64,000 nucleotides of DNA from Diphasiastrum complanatum (GCA_029204225.1 CM055092.1:38759800-38823799); one strand, 5' to 3'; positions 9,400 to 21,930 are shown, counted from the stretch's first letter. Notes: a model not told the origin generated them from the letters alone. Translations and numbers: made by a program.

Positions 9400-10941
9400 T
9401 CCTTCGTCTTTGATTTCGAGATTGGCTTGTCAATAACAGCACTAGACAATTTAGTCTTCGGTAGTTCATCGTCCCCTTCCTCGAATGTGACCACCTTCTC
9501 TACATCAACTGACTAAAGTTCAGTGTTGATAATTTCTTTCGCTTCTGCTGAGATGTCTTTTGCAAATAATTTTGCAGCATTGCAGACATAGTCGGGGCTT
9601 TAGTTGTAGATTTATTCATTGAATTGCTTGAAGATTTCTTCTTCGAAGAGTTTTTGCACTTCGTTGAAGATTTCTATTCAGGTTTCGAGGAGCCTTTGTT
9701 TCTTGTTGTGACTTTGAATATCTTCTCTATGTCACTTGGCCAGGACTGGTCTTCTGTCTTTGCCAATTTTCCTTCAATTATATCAATCCTCTGCACAACA
9801 GCATCAGTTGAAGCTTTTGTTTTCGAGTCTGCAGCAGCTGGTGTTGCTACATACTGATATTTAGGTTGTGGCTTCTACGACTGAGGGCAGTCAGGATACT
9901 TGTGGCCAAGATCCCTATCGGCTTTCGTGCTTGAGGACAGTGAGGTGAAAAATGTCCTGGCTCTCCACAGTTGTAACAGTTGCCCCACACTGGTTTAGTC
10001 TCGGTTTGTCACTTCATCGCTGGTCCAACAAATTCAGGAGGATTGTGTCTTCTTGGTGCGAACTTTGGTCCATCCTACTGGGCTGATGCTACAGTACCCT
10101 GAACATAATTAGTAGTCGCATCATTCTGAAAAAATAAAGTACCTCTTGCACTTTCAAATTATTAAACTTTTCATCAAGATCAGCCAGATTACTCTTCCAA
10201 AGCTTTTCGACTTTAGAAGTTGACGACTTATCCTTGATGGTTTTCGTGTCATCCTTTCGTTTGGATCATTGTTTATTTCTTTTATCTCCTTTATCAGCTT
10301 CTGATTCTGATGAATCATTGCTTTCGGAGTCTGAGCTTGAAGGACTGGTACTTGAGTCATAATTTGAATCATCTTTGCTATCACTACTTACGAGATCTTT
10401 TAGTTGAGCGTCGCTTTTGTGCTAGTTTTGAGGTCTCAAAGTTTTCAACACTAGTTATTACTACTGCTAAGGAAGTCACGTCCCCTTGTCTGCAATATCA
10501 ATCAATCTTTGGTGGTAAGCCAACCAAAACCCATTCGATCTGCATATCAACGGAATATACACCAATTAGTTTTCCTATGAGATTCTTAACCTTTCGTGTA
10601 TATTTTCGAAGGGATTCTTTAGTCTTCTTCTGAACATTGTTCAGACGTCCGATAATTCTAGATTTATAACCGATTTCTCTGAACTAGTTTAAAAACGCAT
10701 CTTTTAGTGGTAATCAGGTTCCTACATGGCCTGGTTCAACTTGACTGTACCATATGCGTGCCTTCTTTCTCAGCAGACCAAGAAAGATTTGCAGTTTGTC
10801 TACGTCAGTTCCTTCGTTATTTGCATTAGCAATTGACTCAAATTGCGAGACATAGCTATCCGCATCATCTGAAGTAGTCCCTTTATAATAATTGAACTTA
10901 ATTTTTGACATAGAAGTGAACTGTGCAGCAGGACCCTCCAT
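9400..10941 (-). pseudogene. Ty3/gypsy gag, copy 1
   Basis: Starts at an ATG at 10,941 (about 75 codons to a stop): KIKFNYYKGTTSDDADSYVS, LGLLRKKARIWYSQ, the Retrotrans_gag pattern of gypsy elements. Further down, in broken frames, are two zinc knuckles (CYNCGEPGHFS-like at about 9,940-9,985, then one with GHKYPDCPQ) and a Ser/Lys-rich tail with EEGDDE. It lies tail-to-tail with the copia gag to its left. PBS and LTR follow upstream (11,117-12,127). Confidence 0.72.
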
Positions 10942-11116
10942 ACCGAAGCTAATTAGAAATTTAAGTAACTGGGCAGTGATCTCGTCGAGATTTCGACTCG
11001 CACTCTCACTTTGTCTTCATAAAAGCTTACGGTATCGTTCTAATCGGGATTCTCTATCTGACATACACTAGAAATGGAGATGGATGTGTCAATTTTCTTA
11101 TAACTTTCCTAAGCTA

Positions 11117-12127
11117 TCCCCGACAACGGTGCCAAAAATTGGTATATGTCGTACTATACCAATAAGATAAATATAGATTTTGTAGTAAATAATGTCGAAC
11201 CCATAGAAGACATCGTTAGAAAGTTATGTATTTGGTACAATTTATGATTTATTTCAAGTGGCGTGGCTTCGGGCGTTATTCTGGTTGTCAACAGACATTA
11301 GAAAGTAACCAGTATTACTTGTGTTGGGGTGTGTAGTGTTAATAATTCCAGAACATCAGTCTTGCCTCTATCAAATAGAATGAAATGCATTCTACAAGTG
11401 AGATGTTATCAGAAGTACTACACTCCTGTTGATTAAGATGTCAACAGAGTGTCGAAAAATGTTCGATGTATTCGTGGTTGTGCAGACAATTAATTAATCG
11501 CATTCGCGGACTACTCATCTCTACACAGAAGTCCTCAACAACTTAAGTCCAAGGTTATGGTTAAAGAGCACGAATAGTTTTAGAGCATGTTACAAACTTA
11601 TGTCAGTTACAAGCAAGAACACAGATCAGAGACTCAATTCTTCAGACAAGGACTGTCATCTCAAATGTATACATACAGTTTTATTCAACGATCGTGCTAG
11701 ACTGTACCAAATGTAGACGTTATTCGAGTGCCAAAAAGAAAGTATTCACGATAGATGAATAAGATGATTTCAAGACAGTTCCTTAGAGCATATTTATGGA
11801 TACACAACAAACGACTGTAATGCGCTAGAGAGTCTATCTGATCAGAGAGTAATTCATGTAAGGCATTAGAGATTGCTAGTAGACTCAGGATCACTCACAC
11901 TCAACAGTGCGGAGAACAGAGATAAGGGAGAATAACCCTCAACACTCTATTCACTTCTTCAACCTCTTACAAATACATAAACTCTTCTCTCTCAATGGTC
12001 GATATTGAAGCGCGTGATTAATGTATGTTCTATGGGACGAAAAAACACACCTCTAAAACAACAGGTGCGTCGCTCCCGCGAAAAGGTCTAGTTAACAATT
12101 AGGTTGAATGTATGTTCAATTATACCA
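11117..12127 (-). mobile_element. Ty3/gypsy 5' LTR and primer binding site
   Basis: On the minus strand TGGCACCGTTGTCGGGGA (11,134-11,117) is the Asp-tRNA-type PBS common in plant gypsy elements of the Tat/Athila kind. Five bases away is the putative LTR end ..TATACCA (11,140). Going upstream, TGGTATA at 12,127-12,121 would be the LTR start, giving matched ends TGGTATA/TATACCA and about 988 bp. The start is inferred only from these ends; no second LTR remains to confirm it. Confidence 0.55.
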
Positions 12128-12429
12128 TAAGAGGTATATTTAACTAAGTGTTAAAATTACTCTAGTTTAACATGTCGATTATATTTAGTCGTTTCGCCTA
12201 AATGACCTAGTAAAGGCTATCCAAGACAATGTTTTCTCTTTTAAAGGTCTTGCCCTTAAATACAAGGCAAGTACTTAGGAGATATATCATTCAAAAAATG
12301 ACTTAGGCCTCTTCATGATTTATATTTATCTAGCTCATATCTTCATTTTCGAGTATATCATGCCATATTTAGGATGATATTCAATATTTAACAATTTCAT
12401 GGCATCACACTCATCATAAGTGAGCCTTC

Positions 12430-14165
12430 TTGTCTCTGATCTTTCTCTTGTCGATCTTCTTGGTGTAGGTGCTTGAAGTTGCTCCTCCTCAAGCATCGGC
12501 CTCACCACTTCTTAACAACATCAAGATTGATGATTCTAGATCCTACATGAGACTCCTTGATATTTGTTTCATCCAAGTTAAAATTGTGATCTTCATGAAA
12601 GATCACATCTCTACTTACAACATTCTTATCAATAGAGGGAAGATATACTTTATATGATTTCTTTAAAGATGCATATCCAACAAAAATTCCTCTAACAACA
12701 CTAGGATCATCCTTCTTCCTAGTCTCTAAAGGTACATGCACATAACATAAACAGCCAAAGATCCTAAGATGATCTAGGTGAGGCTTTTTTTAATAAAACA
12801 TCTCAAATGTTGTTCTTTCTTCTATTGCAAGATTAGAAAGTCTATTACAAAGATAATTTGCACATGTAATTGCTTCTCCCCAAAATTCTTTAGGTAGAGA
12901 TGCTTCTAGCCTAATGGCTTTTGCACATTCACACAAAGTTCTATTTTTTCTCTCAGCAACTCCATTCTGTTGAGTATAAGAACAATAAAATTCTCTTTGT
13001 ATTCTCTCTTTCTCACAAAAGTATTTAAACTTGTTAGAGATATATTCACCTCCACTATCACTTCTCAAAGCTTTCAACTTGAAAGTAAACTACTTTTCCA
13101 CATAAGCTTTGAAAGTAAGAAAAACATCATAAACCATGGCTTTAGAAGATAGCATATAGATCCAAGAATATCTTGTATAATCATCTACAAAAGAAACAAA
13201 GCAATTTGCCCCTCCTTTGCTTTTGGTTGAAGAGAAATGAACATCAGAGTGCACGAGTTCAAATGGATGTTGTGTTTTGATGCTTGATCTTGGAAAAGGT
13301 CTTCTATGTGATTTTGCCAAAACACAAGCTTTACAAGGTTGAAGCTCCTTTGACAGTGTCTTTGGTAGTCCAACAACTTTTCCTTCCTTGACCATAGATT
13401 GCATGGCTTTGAAATTGGGATGTCCCAATCTCTTATGCCACAGATCCTCCTGATGAACCTTAGTCTCATAAGCAATATCTGAAATGTTAGCACTCTCCCT
13501 AGAATCTAGTTTGTACAACTTTCCAATTCTAGATCCTCTAGCAATAACTTCATTTTTTCTTGAGATTATACATTTGTCAACATTTAAATTGACATCCAAT
13601 CCACTATCAAACAACTGTCCTACACTAATGAGATTCTTGGTTAGTCTAGGTACATAAAGTACATCATGCAAACAAAAAGATTTTGATGATGATGCATGCA
13701 GTGGAATACTACCTATTCCTTCAATTCCACACTCTACATCATTAGCAGTATAGATTGATCTTTTTGCATCTAGATATGGCTTGAGACTTGTGAAAGAGTT
13801 TTTAGAACTAGACATATGGGAGCTAGCCCCACTATCTATCCACCAGATTTCTTCATTCTTGAAAGGAAAAGATGAAACACTAGACATCATTAAAGAATCC
13901 TCTCTTTCACTCTCAACACCCTCACACTCTTCCTCATTAGTAAGGTTAGCTTGCTTGGATTGGTTCTTCTTCTTGAAACAGTTTGATGCATAGTGGCCTT
14001 TCTTGCCACAAAAGAAACACTTGATCTTTGATAGCTTCTTCTTGCCACTAGATGCAACTTGTGAGGTTTGATCCTCATTGCTTCTTTGGCTTTGTCCTTC
14101 TTGAAGTGTTGTTGACCTTTGCCCTTGCCTCTTGACTTGTCCTTTGTGAAGATTGCTTTGTCATC
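12430..14165 (-). pseudogene. Copia nucleocapsid-protease-integrase fragment
   Basis: In order on the minus strand: CCHC knuckle CFFCGKKGHYASNC (about 14,020), a Glu/Ser-rich linker, protease WWIDSGASSHM (13,840), VPRLTKNLISVGQL, the pre-integrase domain LWHKRLGHPN with C-x2-C, and the integrase core with DVHFSS, FVSFVDDYTRYSW, SDSGGEY and QNGVAERKNRTL. So the D-D-E residues are visible. One stop near 13,088 and one frameshift near 12,760 break it. Reading ends near 12,430 in a basic segment just before reverse transcriptase, which is absent. Relatively well preserved, but both ends are truncated. Confidence 0.85.
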
Positions 14166-14582
14166 TCAAATTGTACAAATCATCATGCATGTGTCCAATT
14201 CACTATGTGCATGCCTTGCATGTTAATATGGAAACACGATGACATTTGTTTTGGGACTTTGACCTGAAAAAGAGTAATCTTTTTTGGTGGTTTTTAATGG
14301 TCCTAGTTTTAGGCCAAAATCATGGATTTTTTTAATAAATCTCTAAATTTTGTTTTTAAAAAAAGCCAAAAAATGCATATTTCAAATAAAGAACTACAAG
14401 TTTTTTGTTCCAAACTTCATAAAACCATCATAATTACAAAAGAGATAATAATTCAAGAGAACAAATGATTTTTGAAACTCAAAATCCGATTGAAATACAA
14501 AATAACTTAAATTATTAAGTTTTTTTGTACATTTTCTAAGGATTTTTCACTAATGCCTCTCAATTTAGAACTAGATATATTC
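14166..14582. other. AT-rich non-coding spacer
   Basis: Sequence between the copia junction (about 14,165) and the stop codon of the DUF7869-type gene. Poly(A)/poly(T) runs, no ORF of note, no terminal inverted repeat found. It may include the 3' UTR of the neighbouring gene. Confidence 0.45.
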
Positions 14583-17500
14583 TCAACACTCGTTTTCAGC
14601 TGATGAAGTGGAAGACCCGTCTTCTTCATCAGAGTCAACTGGCATGTCTTCCTCAGAATCCACGTCTAATGTTGACAAAAAACCTTGTAAATCAGCTTTT
14701 CTCTATTGATGACGAGTGGAGGATGATGGTTTTTCAAGTAATCCAAGTCGTTCTTTCGTAGATGATTGGTCATTGTTAATTCAAAATTAAATGCCAAAAC
14801 ATCTACATCCTGTAGATTCAAATCGTCAACTCTTGGTTGATTTTTTGGCAATCTCTTTCTCTTGCCCTTTGGATCTACTTGCAACATTTCGAGTTTGTAC
14901 CTTCCCAAAAAAGCATTTGTTGAAGTGGTGCGCAACCAATGGACACGTAGTACTTTTGTTTGATTGCTATTTTAAATAAAACCAAGTACTTTGGCAATCC
15001 AAAATGGATGTCCTTCATTGTTTTCTGAAGCTAGAAGTGCAACAAGGCTTCCAATTTGGATTTCATTCAAATCACCGCACCATTTCATTTTTGTAGCTTT
15101 TACACTTTGCCTATTCTTCCTTGAGCCCACATTAATTTCACGTTCCTTATCTTGCACAAGTTGCATAAAATCATTATCTCGAGGAAGATCTGAAGGTTCG
15201 AAAGTCGTAGTTGATGTTCCTAATTTATGAGGCCAATGAAATTCGTCAGTTGTTGATGTATGTTCAAGCATTAGAGGAGTTTTGATTTCCAAAAAGACCC
15301 TTTAAGAATTCGTACAAGATGCTTTTTTTATTATCAAAATATTATAACACTAATACTTTTGACTTGCCATAACGTTTTAATCGTAGCTCATAAGTATATC
15401 ATCTAACATTCATTGGAAAGCCCTTGTTGAGCGCTTTTCAATGCACCAAACTTCGCTAAATTCGGACTTACCACTAAAATGTTATGCCATTTTTAGTATA
15501 GAATCAAAAAGTTACGTTACGTAGAATTCAAATTTGAGTGTTTTGATTGGTTCATAAGTCCATCCACCAATGTTGATCAAACTCATCAAAAAAATGATAA
15601 GCTGCTTGAATACTTTATTCCAAAAAATTTAACGAGGCAAATGGATCTATCTGATGATGTTCTCTTTGCGCCTTTTGTTCTTCTAACAAGGACTTCAAGG
15701 GAGACAACACAGCAATCTTGATTTGAGTCGATGGAATGTTAAGCAAAAATCGAACTCCTTCAAGAGGTAGCCACGAAACTGAATTTGAAAATAGTTTGCC
15801 CCATAATAATACTATGTCTGATTCGTTACATTTGATTTTAAACTGGTGCTGAAAGCTAATAACATTAATATTAGCTACGCATCGCTCTGTTTCATTGGAC
15901 GCCTTAACATAATCACGAAAATCATATGTGTGTCTGATTAATGACACATTTGGCTTTGGCACATACAATTCCTCAACAATGCTTTGAAGCACTGATAATG
16001 AAAATGCTTTCTTGCGTCTCAACCTCTTAGAAAAGCAACTAAACATTTGATCAATTTGATTGTGGGTATGTCCTACCAACAAAAATCCTATTTTTACTTT
16101 TTTGAAAAAAACATTTCTCCACAAACATAGACAAGTATGCCAAAACAGTTTGATTTTTATTTTCCCTAGTAGTGTTGTCAAGCTGCAAATAAAGTATTTC
16201 TGGAAGATTTTCACCAAATTCGCAAATTATCTTATGTACAATGGTGATCGTCAAATTTGGATCATTTCGAACATTGGGATCATTAAAAAAGACCTTGGAC
16301 TCCAAAGTGCCATTAAACACAAGTGCTCCAACGAGATGAACCTGAATAAAATCTGCCTCGTTCAAATTTTTGGGCACTCTGACAAAATGAGACAACATTG
16401 TTTTCTTCTGATCCATGCCACCAATAACAAGTCCCAGATATTTTTGTGGACATTCCAAACATTTCTTTCGATGCTTGGCCAACTTTTGTCTTTCAACCAT
16501 TTCTTGATCTATATGCAATTGAAGAGCTTTTCTAGCATCCACTGAAAATACAATGATTCACTTATTTACTATAATAAAGATTATACCATAATGGTGTTCA
16601 AAAACACTGCAACATAAGTATTCTCAAAACAGAAAGTATTAAAATGAATTACAAATGTGATTAATATTTACCTGTATCGTCATTGGTGTTTGCAAGCTGT
16701 TTTGCAGACTTTAATAACTCGCAAGTGGAGCATATTGTCATTCATGATTTTTTGGAAATCTTTACCAGTCCAAAATCTCTTTTCCAAATTCTAAGAAAAT
16801 ATGAGTAACTCAAATAGGGAACATTTTTTGTTTTTGCAAACTCTTTGTACATAAAAAATATTTCTAATTTTGTAAATTTATATGACAAGTGGAAATATAA
16901 GAAATTAGGCAATTTCTCTCCGTGCACATCTATGAGATGCTTTAGCCAAGCAGTTGTATTTAAAACATCTGGAGAAACAGTTCAACCCTGTAAGGATCCC
17001 TGTAATGTTGGGTCTTTTTGAAGTCGTGAAGGGATTCGTTGAAGCCGTGAGTTTTCGATTGCGTGAACTGCTTTGTAAGTTTTGCGACAAACCTCCAAAG
17101 CATTTAAAAAATACGAAAATGATTTTTTGTCCGGCCTCACTGTTGTACACAAATAGTAATTTCTCTTATCCTTACTTCGTAAAAAGAAGTTTGATCTTAA
17201 TTCTTCGATTTCTCTGATACTCAGCTTTGCAAACAATAGGATGAGCAGCAAATAATATTCCATACGTTTCGAATCTCAGATTTTGTAATCAATTGTTTTT
17301 GACAATTCGTTAAATGAGGTGAGGATCTCAAGTCTCTCTTGTATTTTTCTTTTTGTTTGGAGTTTGATCTATAAATTGAACCTATGGCACTAGTAGGTGC
17401 TTGAACTGGTTGAGAAGGTGTTGGAATTTCATGACTGGGAATTTTGGCTCCAAGCCCAGGATGTTCTGGACCCTCAGAAGGCTCTAAATTTTCAATGAAT

Positions 17501-17966
17501 ATAACCCTTTTAGATTTAACATGATGAACATCACTTTGAGAAGGTCTCCTACGAACATGAGAAAAGCTTGAACGTCGCGGATCAACAGACTTACGTGGAT
17601 CTGTTGATTTACTATAATCAGTACTGAGTGAATTGAAGTTTTTGACTCATCACTCAATGATTCAACTTATTCAAAAGAACAATATTCTAGTTGTGCCGAG
17701 CCTGTATCTGAAGAGGGGGACGAGGTCGAATGATTTGATACAACCTGAGTTACAGACATCATTTCTTGAAAAGTACTTGCTTGAGGAATAACAGATGATG
17801 AACGGGTAAATGATGACGATGTCACATCGTTTACCAAAATATGTTCAAATTCAGGAGTGGCTTTATCAAAAAAGCTTTCATTGGGAATGTCAGATGAAGA
17901 TGTTGCACTTGTTGCAACATATTGAGTTACAACTACTGGAATAGAAGAGGTAGAACTACTTGACAT
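14583..17966 (-). pseudogene. Transposase-like gene, DUF7869-type family, lightly damaged
   Basis: Minus strand. A Ser-rich start (17,966) is followed by an ATG-less open stretch 17,645-17,230 with Arg/Ser-rich and Pro-rich segments. Next come RNYYLCTTVRPDKKSFSYFL (about 17,170), FLRIWKRDFGLVKI, a Cys pair (CSTCELL), and a clean intron (GT at 16,671-16,670, AG at 16,543-16,542). The RNase H-like core is 16,541-15,615: YLGLVIGGMDQKK, LQLDNTTRENKN and VGHTHNQIDQMFSCFSKRL. The C-terminal part has IGSLVALLASEN, HPFWIAKVL (about 15,000) and an acidic tail ending at 14,583. D..., DN-x2-xEN and GHTH-x2-D are the conserved acidic/His motifs. Lesions: one extra T near 16,105, frameshifts near 17,230 and 14,695, and stops near 16,735 and 15,615. 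Length, about 850 residues, suits a complete protein. I assign the family from memory as DUF7869; activity as a transposase is inference. Confidence 0.65.
15355..15500 (-). repeat. About 140-bp dispersed repeat
   Basis: Recognisable, inverted, as the unit occurring twice in tandem at 46,555-46,880 (words such as AAAATGACATAACTTTTTAG and TTATGGCAAG). Here it falls between the two coding stretches of the DUF7869-type gene, within a likely intron, so it may be part of an unrelated insertion. Confidence 0.6.
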
Positions 17967-17996
17967 CGTAACCTCAAGAAAAAATTAACTACGTAC

Positions 17997-18100
17997 TTAT
18001 GCTAAGCATAGAACCGTTCAAATAGTTAACACCACACTAAATGTGTTCCTCAAACATAACTGCAACCTATGCTGGTCATAGAACAAATAAAAACCTATGC
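17997..18100. other. Palindromic motif CTATGCTAAGCATAG, cluster 1
   Basis: Just upstream of the DUF7869-type start are TTATGCTAAGCATAG (about 17,998), CTATGCTGGTCATAG (about 18,067) and a half-site CTATGCGAAC (about 18,095). Each is followed by AAC. Similar sites occur inside the methyltransferase pseudogene (37,474-37,630). Confidence 0.5.
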
Positions 18101-19026
18101 GAACTTCTTAGTTTTTCAGAATTTCAGTTTCTCAGTGTCTTAGAATCTCAGTTTCCCAATTTCTCAATATTCTTAATACAACGATTACAAATCATCAAAA
18201 AAGTAATCTTCAGGACGCATCTCTGAAAATTCATCATCCAATATGGAAGATATTTCCTGCAAACAAAAAAACAATTGCAAAATTATAATTAGATAGAGAT
18301 CAGTTCTTATTGGTGAAAACTTATTGATGAATTATATCTGTCACAAAACACAACATCAATCGCTGTGAAGGGTCAAGCACAACTTGCATTCATAACTACA
18401 CATTTACCAACCAGTTAAAAGATCTATCTATCTTAATATGTGCATGCTCATGTGCACACACATGTATTATAACATTGACAAAAATGTCAATTCAAAGCCA
18501 GTTGTTTCATGAGTTGGCAAAAAATCAGCGCTTCAAAGAAGTCGTACAACAATAAATCAATTAATATAGATATCATCAAATTAGTTTGTCAAAAGAATAA
18601 AAAATAGAAATAGGGTGTATCTAAATTAAGATAGTAGATGGATTTGTAGGCTGATAAGAATTCAATGCTTTGAACTATTAAGAAAATGATATAAAAAACG
18701 TCACATCAGAATATAGTACTTGTTTTTCTGATAATTGCATGGAGAAAGCAAGCCATTAACAAGATGCCTCTCGCGGGATCTCATGGTTACAAATATCACT
18801 ACATTCATTTGCACAATAAACAACATTAATACCACTTCACAACAAGTACTATTTTTGCGAGACATTTATTGATCCTTGAGAGATCCACAAGATTGAATTT
18901 TGCTTCGTCTGATGCCTTGCAATTTCCAAAACCATTGCCAAAGGACTCGTTTATGAAGTTGAGATATGCACTTGGTGTTGTAGATAGATTTATTCTAGAT
19001 TTTCCAAACTAGATTTTGAGGAGGAA

Positions 19027-19842
19027 TGTTGAAATTGTCAAATTCTAGCTTTTGATCTATGATTATTTGTACATAACTTGATACCGCACGTGTGGAGCCT
19101 GTTCCCACCTATGGATGATAGTATTAAATGCATTTATTTTTAGTTAGATAGAAAAAGTCTTGGTTGACACTAGTGAAATGCTAGTGAAGTAGGATATTGC
19201 CATTTGGCACCATTTTACTAGTTGATCAAGCATTCTCATGTGAATAGTAGTTGGTTCCCATGTGTGAGAGGTTGTTCCCATGTGTGTACATATCTGGAAA
19301 ATGTCAATAGCCTATCGTGGGAGTTGATTTTGTAAGTTCCTAAAAGTTACAAAAATTACTTCAAATCAAGTAAAATCATGGTGAGGCAATGGCATCAAGT
19401 TAGGAATAAAAAAGTTGAGTGCTTATCTAGTAGTGATTGGTGGATCTGAAGTGATGTGGCATATTCCACAACATGCTGAATTTACATATCAAGTTCAAAT
19501 GTACTTCATCTATATATAGATCATTATTGTGAATATTAAATTTGATGAGAGATCTTGATTTTGTGACAAATTCATGTTATTTTCACTAGTTGTGTTGTCC
19601 ATAGGTAATTTACTTCACTCTTTGTCCACTTTTTGTACAGTGATAGGCTTTGACATGTGTGAGGCTCCTCATCCATTACTTTGATCAATTCCCATCACGA
19701 TCTTACTAGTTAAGTGCATAAAATTGATCTAAATCAAGATCTAAACATTAGATTTGTGGATGATCTATCTAACTGGCATGAAACACCTCTTGTGGATCGA
19801 TTGTATATCCATTCTTGGTCCTAAATTCAAAATTTTTCAACA
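19027..19842 (+). mobile_element. Copia family-A LTR, copy 2
   Basis: 816 bp, TGTTGAAATT ... TTTTCAACA, preceded by the RNase H tail and a GAGGAGGAA polypurine tract. Downstream flank is the same as at 3,410 and 28,912, so the LTR was copied as part of a larger block rather than by separate insertion. Confidence 0.85.
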
Positions 19843-20259
19843 ACGCCCAAATGTGAGAGCACCTTAGAATTGCCATCTTCTTCTATAGATGCAATTTGTG
19901 CATATGGAGGAAAAATTGCATGTCATTTCAGACCTTGTTTTTTATTTTTTTCAAAGAATTTTAGAATTTTCTATAGTCATAAAAGCCCTTGATTTCCATC
20001 TTTAACAAAATCTTACTAAACTATGTAAATTTGGATTGGGTAGATACAAATCACCAGTAACTATCCAAAGATCAATATTTCATCTATTTTCTAACCTCCA
20101 AGAGTTCATGTCATGTCTATACCCATGCAGCCATGGTTGTAAGATATTATAGACCTTAGTTTACATGCATATGATACTTGGTTGCCATTATCATCAAGAA
20201 TCAACACAAATCATATGGAAAATTCTAAAGCAATCCAATGACTAGATGTTTATTTTATG

Positions 20260-20451
20260 AAAAGTGAAGAGTGAAGTACACATGTTTGATGTTTGAAAAG
20301 TGAAATAGAAATGTTTGACCTTTGAAAAGTAAAATAATCATGTTTGGTGTTTCAGAAAAGTGAAGAGTGAAGTACACATGTTTGATGTTTGAAAAGTGAA
20401 ATAGAAATGTTTGATGTTTGAAAATTAAAATAATCATGTTTGGTGTTTTGG
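20260..20451. repeat. 96-bp tandem duplication of TGTTTGATGTTTGAAAAG-rich sequence
   Basis: Two 96-bp units (starts 20,260 and 20,356), each built from about 30-bp sub-repeats. The equivalent loci at 29,340-29,430 and 53,650-53,750 carry a single unit, so the duplication is private to this copy. Confidence 0.8.
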
Positions 20452-20933
20452 AAAAGTGAAGGTGAAATAGATGTGTTTGAAGCCTACAATTGAAGAAATT
20501 TAATGATACCTTTAGCTTTATGTCATTCCTATAGTCCCGTTTGAGTTAAAAGTCAACAAAGTACTCTTAGTTCTATTTTTGCCCTACAAAGTAATCATGT
20601 ACTCCAATAGAAATGGGGCTACATTCAACTCTTAACTCTTGAGCACCCTATGTGGTAACCCAAGGTAAAGGTGTCACATAGGACTGATTAGCAAAAAAAC
20701 TATTATGATTAGCAAACTTGTTTAGGAAAGAAAAGGACCCTCTCTGAATCCGAAAAGTGCCCTAACGTGACTAGTTAGACTCCTATTTATGTTTTTCTGA
20801 GGCCCAAAATTAGGTCTTCTAGAACCTTCTATCTCAAGCCACTTGTCCTTTCATGATGAATTCTAGAAGTGGCTTACTCTCCAAGTTATTGAACAATTCT
20901 AGCTATTCCCCTCTTTCTCACACTTATAATTGT

Positions 20934-20953
20934 GTGTGTGTGCGGGCGCGAGC

Positions 20954-21023
<70 letters not shown>

Positions 21024-21024
21024 A
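20934..21024. repeat. (GT)n(GA)n microsatellite, copy 2
   Basis: A short (TG)n run, a GC-rich interruption GCGGGCGCGAGCGCG, then (AG)n of about 70 bp with one C. Embedded in the repeat block. Open frames of repeated Arg-Glu or Ser-Leu are artefacts of this tract. Confidence 0.95.
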
Positions 21025-21049
21025 TGTACAATCGAAAGAGGGGCTGAAT

Positions 21050-21180
21050 TTTTAGTGGGGGGGAAGGCCCTACCTGAGGGCCTTCATTGATGGGAGGGCC
21101 CTTGCCCGAGGGCGGGAGCCCGAGGGCTTCGGGCCTTCCTTTATGTAATGTGAAGGCTTTTTTTTTTTTTTTTTTTTTTC
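21050..21180. other. GC-rich hairpin island and T22 run
   Basis: GAAGGCCCT (21,063-21,071) and AGGGCCTTC (21,077-21,085) form a perfect 9-bp stem with a 5-base loop. Further GGGCCC/GCCCGAGGGC words follow, then about 22 T. Absent from the other copies of this block, so it was inserted or arose here only. Confidence 0.6.
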
Positions 21181-21921
21181 GTTTTTTGGCCATACGGTTA
21201 ATGCCACAAGAAAATACTTTACACCCGACATTGCACAACCTTCATCAATCCTTCCACCCTAGTCAACTGGCCCGAAGGCGAGAAGAAGAGACTTTTGCAC
21301 CTAATTGCCTGCCATTTGGGGCAAAGTAATGGTACGGGATGAGAAGACTTGAAATTGTAAGCTAAGCTTGGTGGGTCCTCCCATGAAGCCCATTCTAATA
21401 AGAGTATGAAACATGTGTTGCACCTGCTCATGAAATCAAAGTTTGGACTCGTGGGTCACAATCACCTTTCCGGGCTTCTCACGATCCATCCCCTTCGCAT
21501 TTGCTACCACAGGCTTCTCCTCCTTCACATGAGCCTGGAGGAAGAATTGTTCCGTGTGCAAAACAGCTGCTGCTGGAACAGATCAGGACAACGTGTGCTA
21601 CGTGATCAGTGCTGCAGATTGAAGAAGTTAACTGGTGGAGGCGCGGCGGGGACAATTTTGGATGACCAGTAGTTCACAGGTCATGAAAGCTTCAAGATAC
21701 ACTTGAAAGTTACGAAAAGACTCACAATATACAAACCTGTTGTTGGGTTGGGTTTTTTTTGCCTCATGGGAACTTGGAATGGGTGATTGAGAATCAGAAG
21801 CCAATGGCAATATTGGCCCATCAGCAGCAGATTTGGGTCGTGCGTGAACCGCGTGCAATTTGCCGTGTGTCAGGGGCATTAGGCTTGTAGAAGAGTGACC
21901 ATAGGCACATACGGGCTTAGC

Positions 21922-21930
21922 TCTATAAAA
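21922..21930 (+). promoter_or_regulatory. Candidate TATA box, copy 2
   Basis: TCTATAAAA, matching the site at 4,219-4,227 with conserved flanks. Same caveats as there. Confidence 0.33.

Noticed and set aside
16060-16545. 161-codon plus-strand ORF
   Set aside because: It is antisense to the DUF7869-type core, which has coherent motifs; no recognisable protein on the plus strand.
2593-19842. A single 17-kb retrotransposon bounded by the LTRs at 2,593 and 19,027
   Set aside because: Both LTRs are preceded by the same RNase H tail and polypurine tract, so both are 3' LTRs of separate copies.
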